Assembly (NCBI RefSeq): GCF_028206795.1
Contig: NZ_JAQLFJ010000003.1
Span: 72,850 to 136,849, forward strand
Direction: 5' to 3'
DNA: 64,000 bases
DNA from: Collinsella aerofaciens
Lineage (GTDB): Bacteria > Actinomycetota > Coriobacteriia > Coriobacteriales > Coriobacteriaceae
Each line of letters begins with the position of its first letter. The first letter of the stretch is position 1. The notes beneath the pieces were generated by a model. The model searched no databases. It was not told the origin of the DNA and worked only from the letters and a program-made list of their open reading frames with translations. This document shows, piece by piece, positions 46,143-54,305 of this stretch. Made by a program: the position numbers and the translations under genes.

Positions 46143-46239
46143 AAACGAGCGAGGATTTTTGGACACCCAAATGACGAGAGTGGATAATCTCCCACTTTGA
46201 GCCTGCACACAGGCCAAAAACGGGAGATTATCCACTCTC
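46143..46239 (+). repeat. Repeat family B, copy 2
   Basis: Leader AAACGAGCGAGGATTTTTGGACAC, then 18-bp perfect arms 46176-46193 and 46222-46239 (GAGAGTGGATAATCTCCC) with a 28-base loop. It matches 34338-34436 with a compensated base-pair change in the stem. A GTCCCC-type REP-like unit (46251-46277, reverse) follows. Confidence 0.8.
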
Positions 46240-46302
46240 ACTCTACGGGTACTCATTGGGGACGTACTTAAATGACTAGTCAGACAAGAACGTCCAAGTG
46301 CC

Positions 46303-46342
46303 AAAAAAGGGGCGCCGTCGGAATATCCCGGCGGTGTCCCTT
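46303..46342 (-). terminator. Terminator of PTS EIIBC (second copy)
   Basis: On the minus strand GGGACACCGCCGG pairs, with mismatches and G-U pairs, with CCGACGGCGCCCC and is followed by TTTTTTGG. About 45 bases after the stop at 46386. Confidence 0.75.
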
Positions 46343-46385
46343 GCGCTGAACTGTCCCCCAGAGGAGAAAATACCTGTAGGAAGCG

Positions 46386-47807
46386 TTACTCCTCGTCAAG
46401 CTCGGCCTGGTCGGCCTCGGTGATGCCAAAGAAGAAGGCGAGCACGGCGGAGACGATAAAGGCCACGGCAAAGCAGATGCCAAAGTTGATGAGGTTGCCC
46501 ATACCCGGGGTGAGGTAGCCCAGGAACACCAGGAAGTTGGAGTTGGCGCCCGGCATACCCAGCGTCACGCCCAGAATGCCGGCGAGCAGACCAGAGATGG
46601 CGCCGCCGATAACCATGCAGGGAATCATACGCTTAAAGCGCATGATGCAGCCAAACAACGCGGGCTCGGTCACGCCACCGAGGATAGCCGAGATGACATA
46701 ACCAAAGGTCAGGGCCTTCTCCTCCTTGTTGCGGATGCGCAGCGCGGCACCAAACACGGCACCCCACACGGCAATCATGGCAAAGTTGGACGCAACAAAG
46801 ATGAACTTGTCCTCGCCCAGCGCCATAAAGGTAGCGAGCGCCGGCATGATCACGGCGATGTGCATACCAGTCAGAACAAACAGCTGCCACAGACCGCCGA
46901 CGATTGCCATGGCGATGTAGAAGCCGATACCGGTGCCCGCCATACCAAAGAGGACGGCGGAGAGCAGGTTACCGAGCTCGTTGCCGATAGGACCAAGCAC
47001 GATAAGCTCGATGGGCACCATAACGACCATCGTAAAGAACGGCGTAAAGACGGTAGACAGAACGTCCGGCACAATCTTCTTAAAAAACTTCTCGACCCAG
47101 TAGAGCGCGGCGCAGGAAAGCAGGATCGGCAGAACCGTCTGCTGGTAGTTCTGCAGCGGAGCGCTGATGCCATAGACCGTGAGCGAGGTCTCGCCGCTCT
47201 GGGCAAGCGCCACGATGTCGGGGCAGATGAGGATACCGCCGCAGAACATGCCGAGCACCGGACTCGCACCGATCTTCTTGGCCGCGCTGTAGCCCAGATA
47301 GACCGGCAGCAGGTACATGGCCGCGTCAAACAGGTAGGTGTAGAACAGCAGGTAGGTGGGATCGGTCTCGGGCACCAGGTTAAAGACCTGCGGACCGATG
47401 AGCGTGCCGATACACTTGAACAGGCCACCGGCCATCAAGATGGGGATCAACGCCACCATGGAGCCGGACAGGTAGTTGAGGATGTTGTTGCCGATCACCT
47501 TGGGCGTGAGCTTTTGCTTAGGTGCATCGAGGTTCTCGTCGATTGCGGCGCTCTTGGCAAAGCCGCCCATTGCACACACCTCGTCATAGACCTTGGGCAC
47601 GTTCTGGCCGATGATGACCTGGTACTGACCGCCCGACTCCTGGGCACCGATGACACCCTTGATCTTTTTGACCTTGTTGGTATCGGGAATACCGTTGTCC
47701 TTGAGCGTGAAGCGCAGACGCGTCATGCAGTGCGTCACGCCCGAGACGTTCTCCTTGCCGCCGACGGCTGCAAGCACGTCCTCGGCAATCTTCTTGTTGT
47801 CGGCCAT
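46386..47807 (-). CDS. PTS beta-glucoside-family EIIBC permease, second copy
   Basis: The 473-residue membrane permease has an EIIB domain with phospho-Cys in VTHCMTRLRFTLKD (about residues 1-85). An EIIC domain follows with about ten membrane segments and GGVTEPALFGCIMRFKR. It is collinear with 41070-42497 and probably arose by duplication. It also lacks a IIA domain. AAGGAGGTCATT precedes ATG 47807. The licT-like gene lies 158 bases upstream on the same strand, the usual pairing in which the antiterminator controls the PTS gene. Confidence 0.93.
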   Translation of the reverse strand: MADNKKIAEDVLAAVGGKENVSGVTHCMTRLRFTLKDNGIPDTNKVKKIKGVIGAQESGGQYQVIIGQNVPKVYDEVCAMGGFAKSAAIDENLDAPKQKLTPKVIGNNILNYLSGSMVALIPILMAGGLFKCIGTLIGPQVFNLVPETDPTYLLFYTYLFDAAMYLLPVYLGYSAAKKIGASPVLGMFCGGILICPDIVALAQSGETSLTVYGISAPLQNYQQTVLPILLSCAALYWVEKFFKKIVPDVLSTVFTPFFTMVVMVPIELIVLGPIGNELGNLLSAVLFGMAGTGIGFYIAMAIVGGLWQLFVLTGMHIAVIMPALATFMALGEDKFIFVASNFAMIAVWGAVFGAALRIRNKEEKALTFGYVISAILGGVTEPALFGCIMRFKRMIPCMVIGGAISGLLAGILGVTLGMPGANSNFLVFLGYLTPGMGNLINFGICFAVAFIVSAVLAFFFGITEADQAELDEE

Positions 47808-47965
47808 AATGACCTCCTTTTCTCGCGGGACCCGCCCGCCGGCACCTCTACGGCGCCCTCAACAACCCGTCGCCCGGCTGCCGCGATTTGTAAGGGGTAT
47901 GGGGAGCTTCGCGGCGGCCTCAGGCCGGTTTACCTGCAGCGATAACCGACGCTGCTGCGGTATAT

Positions 47966-48808
47966 CTACACCCGGGGGTGCGAGATACGATGAATGTGCA
48001 TGAGCACGTATAGCTTCTCGGAGTCGCTGATCTGGCATCCAAAATGTTCCTCGATAAGCACGCAGGCGTAGTCGAGAACCTCAGCCGAACGGCCCATCTC
48101 GCCGCGCACGGTTCCGTAAAGCTCCGCGCCGTCGGTGTTCATGGGCTCACCGGTACGAATGCGCCCAAACAAATAGTGGATATGGGTAGCGAAGCGTGCA
48201 AACTCAAAGCCGTGACGGTCGACCTCGATTCCGTAGGTCTTCTCGATCCTTGCGATGATGGCGCCAATGAGACGTTCATCGTCGCGGGCCTCGGCGTCGG
48301 TTTCGGCCTCCTTCTCGGGCGCCAGACGCGCGTTGAGCAGGCACATGGCGATCCCCACGCCCTCGCTCTCTGCAAGCTCCACATTGAGGCCATCGAAGAT
48401 ACGCCTGAGGGCAAAAACGCCCACCTTGTACTCGATGGGATACATCTGCGCCACGTCATAGGCGAGCGGCATCTGCACGGTAATGCCGCGCTTGGCGCGC
48501 TGCAGGGCAAAAGTAATGTGGTCTGCAAGGGCGAGCACGGCGTTGTGACTAAGTTCGTAGGGGAGCTCCAGGTCGGCGGCCTGAATGATTTCGGCAGAGA
48601 CCGCGAGCACGCGGGGCGATAGCTCTTCGAGAAGCGCCAGGTAATGTTCGTCCACGTTGTAGAAGGTGCGCTCGATAGCGGCGAGCGGCAGGTCACCCGT
48701 CTCCTTGTCGATAGCGAAGGCGATGCCCTTGCCAAACGCAACGACGCTTCGACCCTTTGAGTCGGTGCACATAACTGCGTTGTTGTTGATTCGCTTGACG
48801 ACCTTCAC
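47966..48808 (-). CDS. licT: BglG/LicT-family transcriptional antiterminator
   Basis: The 280-residue protein starts with the CAT RNA-binding domain (1-56; VKVVKRINNNAVMCTDSKGRS, then VVAFGKGIAF) and has two PTS regulation domains, PRD1 (about 65-170) and PRD2 (about 175-280). The phosphorylatable His residues lie in LSHNAVLALADHI (PRD1) and in MHIHRISHPRV (PRD2). Phosphorylation by HPr or EIIB decides whether it binds an RNA antiterminator and permits PTS expression. Start is GTG 48808 with GAAGGGAAGAACT before it. A GCAGGTAAACC word in the licT-PTS gap recalls part of the RAT consensus but is incomplete. Confidence 0.92.
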   Translation of the reverse strand: MKVVKRINNNAVMCTDSKGRSVVAFGKGIAFAIDKETGDLPLAAIERTFYNVDEHYLALLEELSPRVLAVSAEIIQAADLELPYELSHNAVLALADHITFALQRAKRGITVQMPLAYDVAQMYPIEYKVGVFALRRIFDGLNVELAESEGVGIAMCLLNARLAPEKEAETDAEARDDERLIGAIIARIEKTYGIEVDRHGFEFARFATHIHYLFGRIRTGEPMNTDGAELYGTVRGEMGRSAEVLDYACVLIEEHFGCQISDSEKLYVLMHIHRISHPRV

Positions 48809-49277
48809 AGTTCTTCCCTTCGGCAACGGCGTTCTACGGCGGCGCATGGCGTGCATGCGCGGGCGCAAATCGACGAGCCGCCCGATCATGCCTCGAAGGG
48901 AGTCGCACTCAAGCTGAGCTCTGACTGTTATTTAAGCGTCATTGAATCGCTTTAATAACGGAATTGTGGCCGCGCCTGGCGAACGGTCGGCATTAATCGG
49001 TGAACGGTCGATTCCCTGCGCGGCCGACGCCGCCTCCCGTTTAGAGGTAGCCCCCAGGCAAGGAGTGTCCCCAGGTGCCGGCACAAAAGGAACGTCCCCA
49101 AGTGCCAACCCCATGACTAGTCGTTTACCACTCATTTAAGTACGTCCCCAATGAGTAGGAAAAATGGGCCATGTGTCCCAGTTGTGGAGACTCCTTGAGC
49201 CGTCTGGGTATCGTGAAAGGCTGCGCACTCCCCCATCATCAAAGGTGACACACGCTACCAGTTGATGGGAGGCAGCC
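48809..49277. other. Divergent intergenic region with dispersed repeats
   Basis: The 469-bp gap has no gene of note. It holds the licT promoter region (AT-rich 48930-48965), the second copy of the 48-bp repeat (49059-49106) and a REP-like palindrome identical to that at 39418 (49130-49156). The 120 bases before ATG 49278 should hold the promoter of the zinc-ribbon cluster. Confidence 0.75.
49059..49156 (+). repeat. 48-bp dispersed repeat (copy 2) plus REP-like palindrome
   Basis: 49059-49106 matches 26284-26331 at 45 of 48 positions. 49130-49156 is ACTCATT-TAAGTACGTCCCC-AATGAGT, identical to 39418-39444. The two units are separated by CATGACTAGTCG, itself containing the palindrome GACTAGTC. 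Confidence 0.85.
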
Positions 49278-50015
49278 ATGGGCTTCTTTGACAAGATGTT
49301 CGAGAAGAAAGAGTGCGCGATTTGCGGTACCGAGCTGGGACTTCTAGGTAAGACAAAAATCAATGAAGGCTACCTGTGCAAAGAGTGCGCCGGCAAGCTC
49401 TCCCCCTACTTTCACGGCTATCGCTCCAGCACCGCGGACGATATCCGCGAGCAGCTCGCCTACCGCGAGGCCAATGCCGAGCGTCTGGCGTCGTTCAACC
49501 CCACGCGCACGCTTTCTGCCGGGCGCACCAACATCATGCTCGACGAGGACGCGGGCCTGCTGATCATTACCTCGCAGAGCCGCTGGCGCGACGCCAATCC
49601 CGACATCATCGAGTTCTCGCAGGTACTCGGCTGCGATATGGATATCGACGAGCATCGCACCGAAATCTACCGCGAGACCGAGGACGGCGAGCGCGAGAGC
49701 TACAACCCGCCGCGCTACGACCTGGATTACGACTTTAATCTGACCATCCACGTCAACACGCCGTACTTTACCGAGATCAACCTGCGCGTGAACGACTCCA
49801 CCATCGATCAGCGCGGTTCCATCGAATACCGCGAGGCCAAGCGCCAGGCAACCGAGGTCCGCGACGCGCTAGTGCAGCTGCGACAGGAGACACGCGACAG
49901 CGTCGTGGCCGCCAAGGCCCCCAAGACCGCAGTGACCTGCCCCTTCTGCGGAGCCACCACCATTCCCGATGCCAGCGGGCGCTGCGAATACTGCGGCGGC
50001 GCCATCGGCGCATAG
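49278..50015 (+). CDS. DUF4428 domain protein with C-terminal zinc ribbon
   Basis: The 245-residue protein begins with a DUF4428-type four-Cys unit (KECAICGTELGLLGKTKINEGYLCKECAGKL, residues 12-42). A long beta-rich region (about 75-180) follows, and a C-terminal zinc ribbon (CPFCGATTIPDASGRCEYCGG, about 222-242) ends the protein. No signal peptide or membrane segment. The function is not known. DUF4428 proteins often neighbour SPFH proteins, as here. GGGAGGCAGCC precedes the ATG. First gene of a four-gene plus-strand cluster; the next gene starts 25 bases after it. Confidence 0.85.
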   Translation: MGFFDKMFEKKECAICGTELGLLGKTKINEGYLCKECAGKLSPYFHGYRSSTADDIREQLAYREANAERLASFNPTRTLSAGRTNIMLDEDAGLLIITSQSRWRDANPDIIEFSQVLGCDMDIDEHRTEIYRETEDGERESYNPPRYDLDYDFNLTIHVNTPYFTEINLRVNDSTIDQRGSIEYREAKRQATEVRDALVQLRQETRDSVVAAKAPKTAVTCPFCGATTIPDASGRCEYCGGAIGA

Positions 50016-50039
50016 CCTCCGGCACGGAAAGGACCGATC

Positions 50040-51362
50040 ATGGCCTTCGAGAGCGTCAACTATCAGTGCCCCGCATGCGGCGGCCCCCTTCACTTTGCCA
50101 GTGCCGAGCAAAAGCTCGTCTGCGACTACTGCGATTCGCGCTTTGAAGTCGAAGAAGTCGAGGCCCTCTATCGCGAGCGCCAGGACAAGGCCGACGCCAA
50201 AGCCGATGCGGCAGCCGCAACGCCCAAGCCCGTCGCCGACGACGCGGTGCAGGAGCTCGCCCAAAACGCCGGCTACATCTGCTCGTCGTGCGGCGCCGAG
50301 CTCGTGTCCGACGGCACCGTCGCCGTCACCACCTGCCCGTACTGCGGCAACTCCGCCGTAGCGCCCGGTCAGCTTTCGGGCGACTTCTCACCCGACCTGG
50401 TAATTCCGTTTAAACTCGGACGCGACGACGTCACAGCCGCACTCAAGGAACACTACAAGGGCAAGATCTTGCTGCCCAAGAGCTTTGTCACCGGCAACCA
50501 CATCGACGAGGTCCAAGGTGTCTACGTGCCGTTTTGGCTCTACGGCGCCCGCGTTGACGGCGAAGTGTATTTTGACGCGACCAACGAGACCGTGACCGAG
50601 AAATCCGATCGCACCGTCACGACCACCGACCACTACGATGCCTATCGCAAGGGCAATATCTCGTTTAAGCGCGTGCCCGTCGACGGATCGTCCAAGATGC
50701 CCGACGGCCACATGGACGCCATCGAGCCGTTTGACTACGACGCGTTGCGCCCGTTCTCGGTCGCCTATATGCCCGGCTACATCGCCAACCGTTACGATGA
50801 GGATTGCGAGACGTGCAAGGCGCGCGCCGAGCGCCGCATGGAGGAGAGCACGATCTCGGCCCTGCGCGAGACCGTCGTCGACGAATACGACGATGCCACG
50901 GTCGAAAGCAAGCAGCTCGACTACACCTGGGAAGACAGCGACTACGCCCTGTTCCCCGTCTGGATGCTCTCCACCTCGTGGAACGGCAAGAGCTACCTGT
51001 TTGCCATGAACGGCCAGACCGGCCGCTTGGTCGGCGAGCTCCCCTGCTCCAAGCCCAAGCTCGCCATTGCCTCGGTGCTGTTCTTTGTGATCGGATTTGT
51101 CCTCTCCCAGATTCTCTTTATGGGCGAGAACGCCTTCGATCCGGATTACCTCGCCTTTGATATCGAGGGCATCCTCATCAACATCATCGCGCCGCTGATC
51201 ATCGTGATTATCGGAGACGTGCTACTGGTAGGCCAGCTCAAGACGGCCAACGAGGCCACCCACGCCGACAAGTACTGCGGCGAGCTCGACCTGACCGAGA
51301 AGCACGACACCTTCAGCCACACCGAGACCACCGTTGTCATGAAAGACGACAAGGACGACTAA
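50040..51362 (+). CDS. Zinc-ribbon membrane protein (YdjG-like)
   Basis: The 440-residue protein has two N-terminal zinc ribbons (CPACGGPLHF...CDYCDSRF at 10-36 and CSSCGAELVS...CPYCGNSAVAPG at about 80-110) separated by a charged Ala-rich linker. A beta-rich central domain follows (PFKLGRDDVTAALKEHYKGKILLPKSF), then two C-terminal membrane helices (about 343-365 and 378-402) and an acidic tail. Layout matches Bacillus YdjG, which with YdjH and YdjI recruits PspA to the membrane. No pspA homologue is in the window, so the role in envelope stress is inferred. GGAAAGGACCGATC precedes ATG; cluster position two of four. Confidence 0.8.
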   Translation: MAFESVNYQCPACGGPLHFASAEQKLVCDYCDSRFEVEEVEALYRERQDKADAKADAAAATPKPVADDAVQELAQNAGYICSSCGAELVSDGTVAVTTCPYCGNSAVAPGQLSGDFSPDLVIPFKLGRDDVTAALKEHYKGKILLPKSFVTGNHIDEVQGVYVPFWLYGARVDGEVYFDATNETVTEKSDRTVTTTDHYDAYRKGNISFKRVPVDGSSKMPDGHMDAIEPFDYDALRPFSVAYMPGYIANRYDEDCETCKARAERRMEESTISALRETVVDEYDDATVESKQLDYTWEDSDYALFPVWMLSTSWNGKSYLFAMNGQTGRLVGELPCSKPKLAIASVLFFVIGFVLSQILFMGENAFDPDYLAFDIEGILINIIAPLIIVIIGDVLLVGQLKTANEATHADKYCGELDLTEKHDTFSHTETTVVMKDDKDD

Positions 51363-51410
51363 GCAATCCAACCAATACCACCCGGTCTTTGACGAGAAAG
51401 GAAGATCACC

Positions 51411-52652
51411 ATGGGACTCTTGAAAGCTGGATTGGGAGCTGCCGGCGGCGTCATGGCCGACCAGTGGAAGGAATTTATCTACTGCGAATCGATGCCTGCT
51501 GACGTCTTGGCCTGCAAGGGCAGCAAACGCACCGGTGGCCGCAGCTCCAACACGCGCGGCGAGGACAACGTCATCTCCAACGGCTCGGTCATCGCCGTCA
51601 ACGACGGCCAGGGCATGCTCGTGGTGCAAAACGGCAAGATCATCGAAGTCGCACTGGAGCCCGGTGAGTTCGTCTTCGATACCGGCAGCGAGCCGAGCGT
51701 CTTTAGCGGCAACCTGGGCGATTCCATCAAGGAGACCTTCGCCAATATCGGCAGCCGCTTTACCTTTGGCGGCGACGCGGGCAAGGACCAGCGCGTCTAC
51801 TTCATCAACACCAAGGAGATCATCGGCAACAAGTACGGCACCGCCTCGCCCGTGCCCTTCCGCGTGGTCGATAACAACATTGGCCTGGACGTTGACATCT
51901 CCGTGCGCTGCAACGGCGAGTACTCGTACCGCATCACCAACCCGCTGCTGTTCTACACCAACGTGTGCGGCAACGTGACCGATAGCTACACGCGCGACAA
52001 GATCGACAGCCAGCTTAAGTCCGAGCTGCTCACCGCCCTGCAGCCCGCCTTTGCCAAGATCTCGGAAATGGGCATCCGCTACAGCGCCATCCCCGGTCAC
52101 ACCACCGAGCTCGCCCGCGCGCTCAACGAGGTCCTCTCTGCCGACTGGCGCGACCTGCGTGGTGTCGAGATCGTGAGCTTTGGCGTCAACTCCATCGCAG
52201 CCTCGCAAGAAGACGAGCAGATGATCAAGGACCTGCAGAAGGCCGCAGTCATGCGCGATCCCACCATGGCGGCAGCCAACATTGCCAGCGCCCAGAGCGA
52301 CGCAATGCGCGCGGCAGCCGCCAATCCCAACGGCGCGATGGCAGGCTTTATGGGCATGGGCATGGCAGGTGGCATGGGCGGCATGAACGCCAGCCAGCTG
52401 TTCGCCGCCGGCCAGGCACAGCAGCAGGCCGCCCCGCAGCCGGCTCCGGCACCCGCTCCCGCACCGGCTCCTGCCGCTGCCCCCGCGGCCGGCACATGGA
52501 CCTGCAGCTGCGGCGCCACCAACACCGGCAAGTTCTGCTCCGAGTGCGGCAGTCCCGCACCCGCCCCGGCACCGGCCAAGTGGTTCTGCCCCAACTGCGG
52601 CAGCGAAAACGGCGGCAAGTTCTGCAGCAACTGCGGAACGCCCAGGCCCTAG
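51411..52652 (+). CDS. SPFH-domain protein with C-terminal zinc ribbons (YdjI-like)
   Basis: The 413-residue protein has an SPFH (stomatin/flotillin-like) domain at about 20-265 (QWKEFIYCESMPADVLACKG, then DVDISVRCNGEYSYRITNPLLF). A Met/Gly/Ala-rich stretch and a Pro-Ala repeat (about 345-362) follow, then two zinc ribbons (CSCGATNTGKFCSECG and CPNCGSENGGKFCSNCG). No membrane segment; the membrane partner is probably the upstream zinc-ribbon protein. It resembles Bacillus YdjI, an antimicrobial/envelope-stress protein. GAAAGGAAGATCACC precedes ATG. Third gene of the cluster, 48 bases after the second. Confidence 0.88.
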   Translation: MGLLKAGLGAAGGVMADQWKEFIYCESMPADVLACKGSKRTGGRSSNTRGEDNVISNGSVIAVNDGQGMLVVQNGKIIEVALEPGEFVFDTGSEPSVFSGNLGDSIKETFANIGSRFTFGGDAGKDQRVYFINTKEIIGNKYGTASPVPFRVVDNNIGLDVDISVRCNGEYSYRITNPLLFYTNVCGNVTDSYTRDKIDSQLKSELLTALQPAFAKISEMGIRYSAIPGHTTELARALNEVLSADWRDLRGVEIVSFGVNSIAASQEDEQMIKDLQKAAVMRDPTMAAANIASAQSDAMRAAAANPNGAMAGFMGMGMAGGMGGMNASQLFAAGQAQQQAAPQPAPAPAPAPAPAAAPAAGTWTCSCGATNTGKFCSECGSPAPAPAPAKWFCPNCGSENGGKFCSNCGTPRP

Positions 52653-52732
52653 CCCCTCTATCTGGTAATTGGCGGGGGATCCGCCACCCCCGCATTTGCT
52701 TCTATGGGTTTCGTTCGATAAAGGAGGACACC

Positions 52733-53575
52733 ATGAAGACAACGTTCAAAAAGTCCGTACTCGCATTTCTGACATGCGTCCTTGCGCTCGTCTTTGCCCT
52801 GACGGGCTGCAGCGGCGGCGGCAAAGACCCCAAGGCCAACTTCGTCGGCAGCTGGGAACTCTCGGGTGGAACCCTGGAGGGCGAAGAACTGACCGATGAG
52901 TACATGAAGATGCTCGAGGATTGGGGTGTGCACTGCGTCCTGATTCTCGATGAGGACGGTACAGGTGCCCTCGACCTGTTCCTTGAAGTCGTCGACCTTA
53001 AATGGGAGGCAAAGGACGCCACCACCGTAACCATCACCGCCGAAGACGAGTCGCATGACATGAAGCTCAAGGACGGCAAGCTCATCCTCGAAGAGGATGA
53101 CGGCAATCTTGTCTTTACCAAGTCCGACAAGGACCTGTCCGGCACGGTGAAGAAGGATCGCGAGGCGGCCGAGAAGGAAGAAGAGATCGACGAGGCCGTC
53201 GAAGACGACGACGTCCAGAAGATTGAAATCTCCCCCGCCGTCACCGTTGCCGATGACGACCTGTGCACCATCACCATCACCGAGAAGTTCAAGGACGAGT
53301 GGGGCGACATCGGTTTTGTCGTCAACATCACCAACAAGAGCGACAAGGACCTGACCTTCTACGCCCCCAGCGGCAAGACCAACGTCAACGGCACCATGAA
53401 GGAACCCTGGTTCTCGGCTCACCTGATGCCCGGCACCAACGCCACCGAGGAATTCACGTTCTCGAGCGGCGAGCTTGACAGCCTTGACGACCTGGTCAAC
53501 ACGACCATCGGCATCGACGCCTACCTGACCGATTCCTACGAGGACGTCGCCTCCTACAGCGCAACCATCGCGTAG
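52733..53575 (+). CDS. Lipoprotein with DUF4352-like domain
   Basis: The 280-residue secreted lipoprotein has the signal peptide FKKSVLAFLTCVLALVFALTGC with lipobox LTGC. The first mature half (FVGSWELSGGTLEGEELTDEYM) resembles a small beta-barrel seen in gut actinobacterial lipoproteins. An acidic helical linker (REAAEKEEEIDEAVEDDD) follows, then an Ig-like domain (DIGFVVNITNKSDKDLTFYAPSGKTNV) similar to DUF4352/DUF5067. Function unknown. AAGGAGGACACC precedes ATG 52733. It is 80 bases after the SPFH gene and may be co-transcribed, which would link it to envelope surveillance. Confidence 0.85.
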   Translation: MKTTFKKSVLAFLTCVLALVFALTGCSGGGKDPKANFVGSWELSGGTLEGEELTDEYMKMLEDWGVHCVLILDEDGTGALDLFLEVVDLKWEAKDATTVTITAEDESHDMKLKDGKLILEEDDGNLVFTKSDKDLSGTVKKDREAAEKEEEIDEAVEDDDVQKIEISPAVTVADDDLCTITITEKFKDEWGDIGFVVNITNKSDKDLTFYAPSGKTNVNGTMKEPWFSAHLMPGTNATEEFTFSSGELDSLDDLVNTTIGIDAYLTDSYEDVASYSATIA

Positions 53576-53623
53576 CGGTAGACCACGACAGCCGCGGATT
53601 GGCGGACACATCCGCGCACACCA

Positions 53624-53658
53624 GACGGGGCCGCAGGAGATGATCCTGCGGCCCCGTC
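53624..53658. terminator. Bidirectional terminator
   Basis: GACGGGGCCGCAGGA (53624-53638) pairs exactly with TCCTGCGGCCCCGTC (53644-53658) around 5 bases. It lies between the converging lipoprotein and LuxR regulator genes. The T-run is weak. Confidence 0.8.
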
Positions 53659-53684
53659 GCTTGTATGCCGATGCGTAACGAGCG

Positions 53685-54305
53685 CTAGCGCTCCATGTTG
53701 GGAACGATGCTGCCCTCGGTCACCGCATGCACGGCCAGGCGCATGATGTTGTCGTAGCCGGTCTTGCTCAGGATCTCCGAGATGCGGCGCTTGATGGTGC
53801 CCTCGCTCATAAACAGCTCGGCCGCAATCTCGCGGCGGCTTTTACCCTCGCAGGCAAGGCGCAAGATCGACAGCTCGACATCGTCGAGGGCCGCCGTGCC
53901 CGAGAAGATGCTCTCGGGCGGCTTGGGAAACGTGCAGTAACCCGCCAGCGTGGAGCGCATCACGGCGAACAGCTCGTCGATACCGACGTTCTTGTACACA
54001 AAGCTATCGACGCCCGCCTCGCGAGCCTGATCGACAAAGGTGATCTCGGGCATGCCTGTCATGATAATGATGCGACACTCGGGCAGCTGTTCCTTGATGC
54101 GTGCCGCCGCCACGATGCCGTTTGAATCGTGTTCGGTGCACACGTCCATCAGTATCATGTCCGGGCGCTCCTTGAGCGCGACACCCAAGGCCTCGGAGGC
54201 ATCGGCGATCGCGGCAACGACGGTCATATCGGGCTGGTCGCCAACGGAGCGCGCCAGGCTCTCGCGCAGGATGGCCTGATCTTCGACAATTAACACGCGG
54301 ATCAT
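53685..54305 (-). CDS. NarL/LuxR-family response regulator
   Basis: The 206-residue protein has a receiver domain (1 to about 120: VEDQAILRESLA, phospho-acceptor Asp in MILMDVCTEHDSNG, Lys in FVYKNVG). A LuxR-type HTH (about 140-200: ELSILRLACEGKSRREIAAELFMSEGTIKRRISEILSK) follows. CCAAAGGAGAAACTC precedes the ATG, which overlaps the stop of the kinase gene by four bases, so the two are coupled. Third gene of the sensor-kinase-regulator operon; targets are unknown. Confidence 0.93.
   Translation of the reverse strand: MIRVLIVEDQAILRESLARSVGDQPDMTVVAAIADASEALGVALKERPDMILMDVCTEHDSNGIVAAARIKEQLPECRIIIMTGMPEITFVDQAREAGVDSFVYKNVGIDELFAVMRSTLAGYCTFPKPPESIFSGTAALDDVELSILRLACEGKSRREIAAELFMSEGTIKRRISEILSKTGYDNIMRLAVHAVTEGSIVPNMER

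Noticed and set aside
47808..47965. RAT antiterminator site between licT and PTS EIIBC
   Set aside because: GGTTATCG-CTGCAG-GTAAACC resembles both ends of the RAT consensus, but there is no room for the hairpin loop and no T-run terminator follows, so it is not called as a site.
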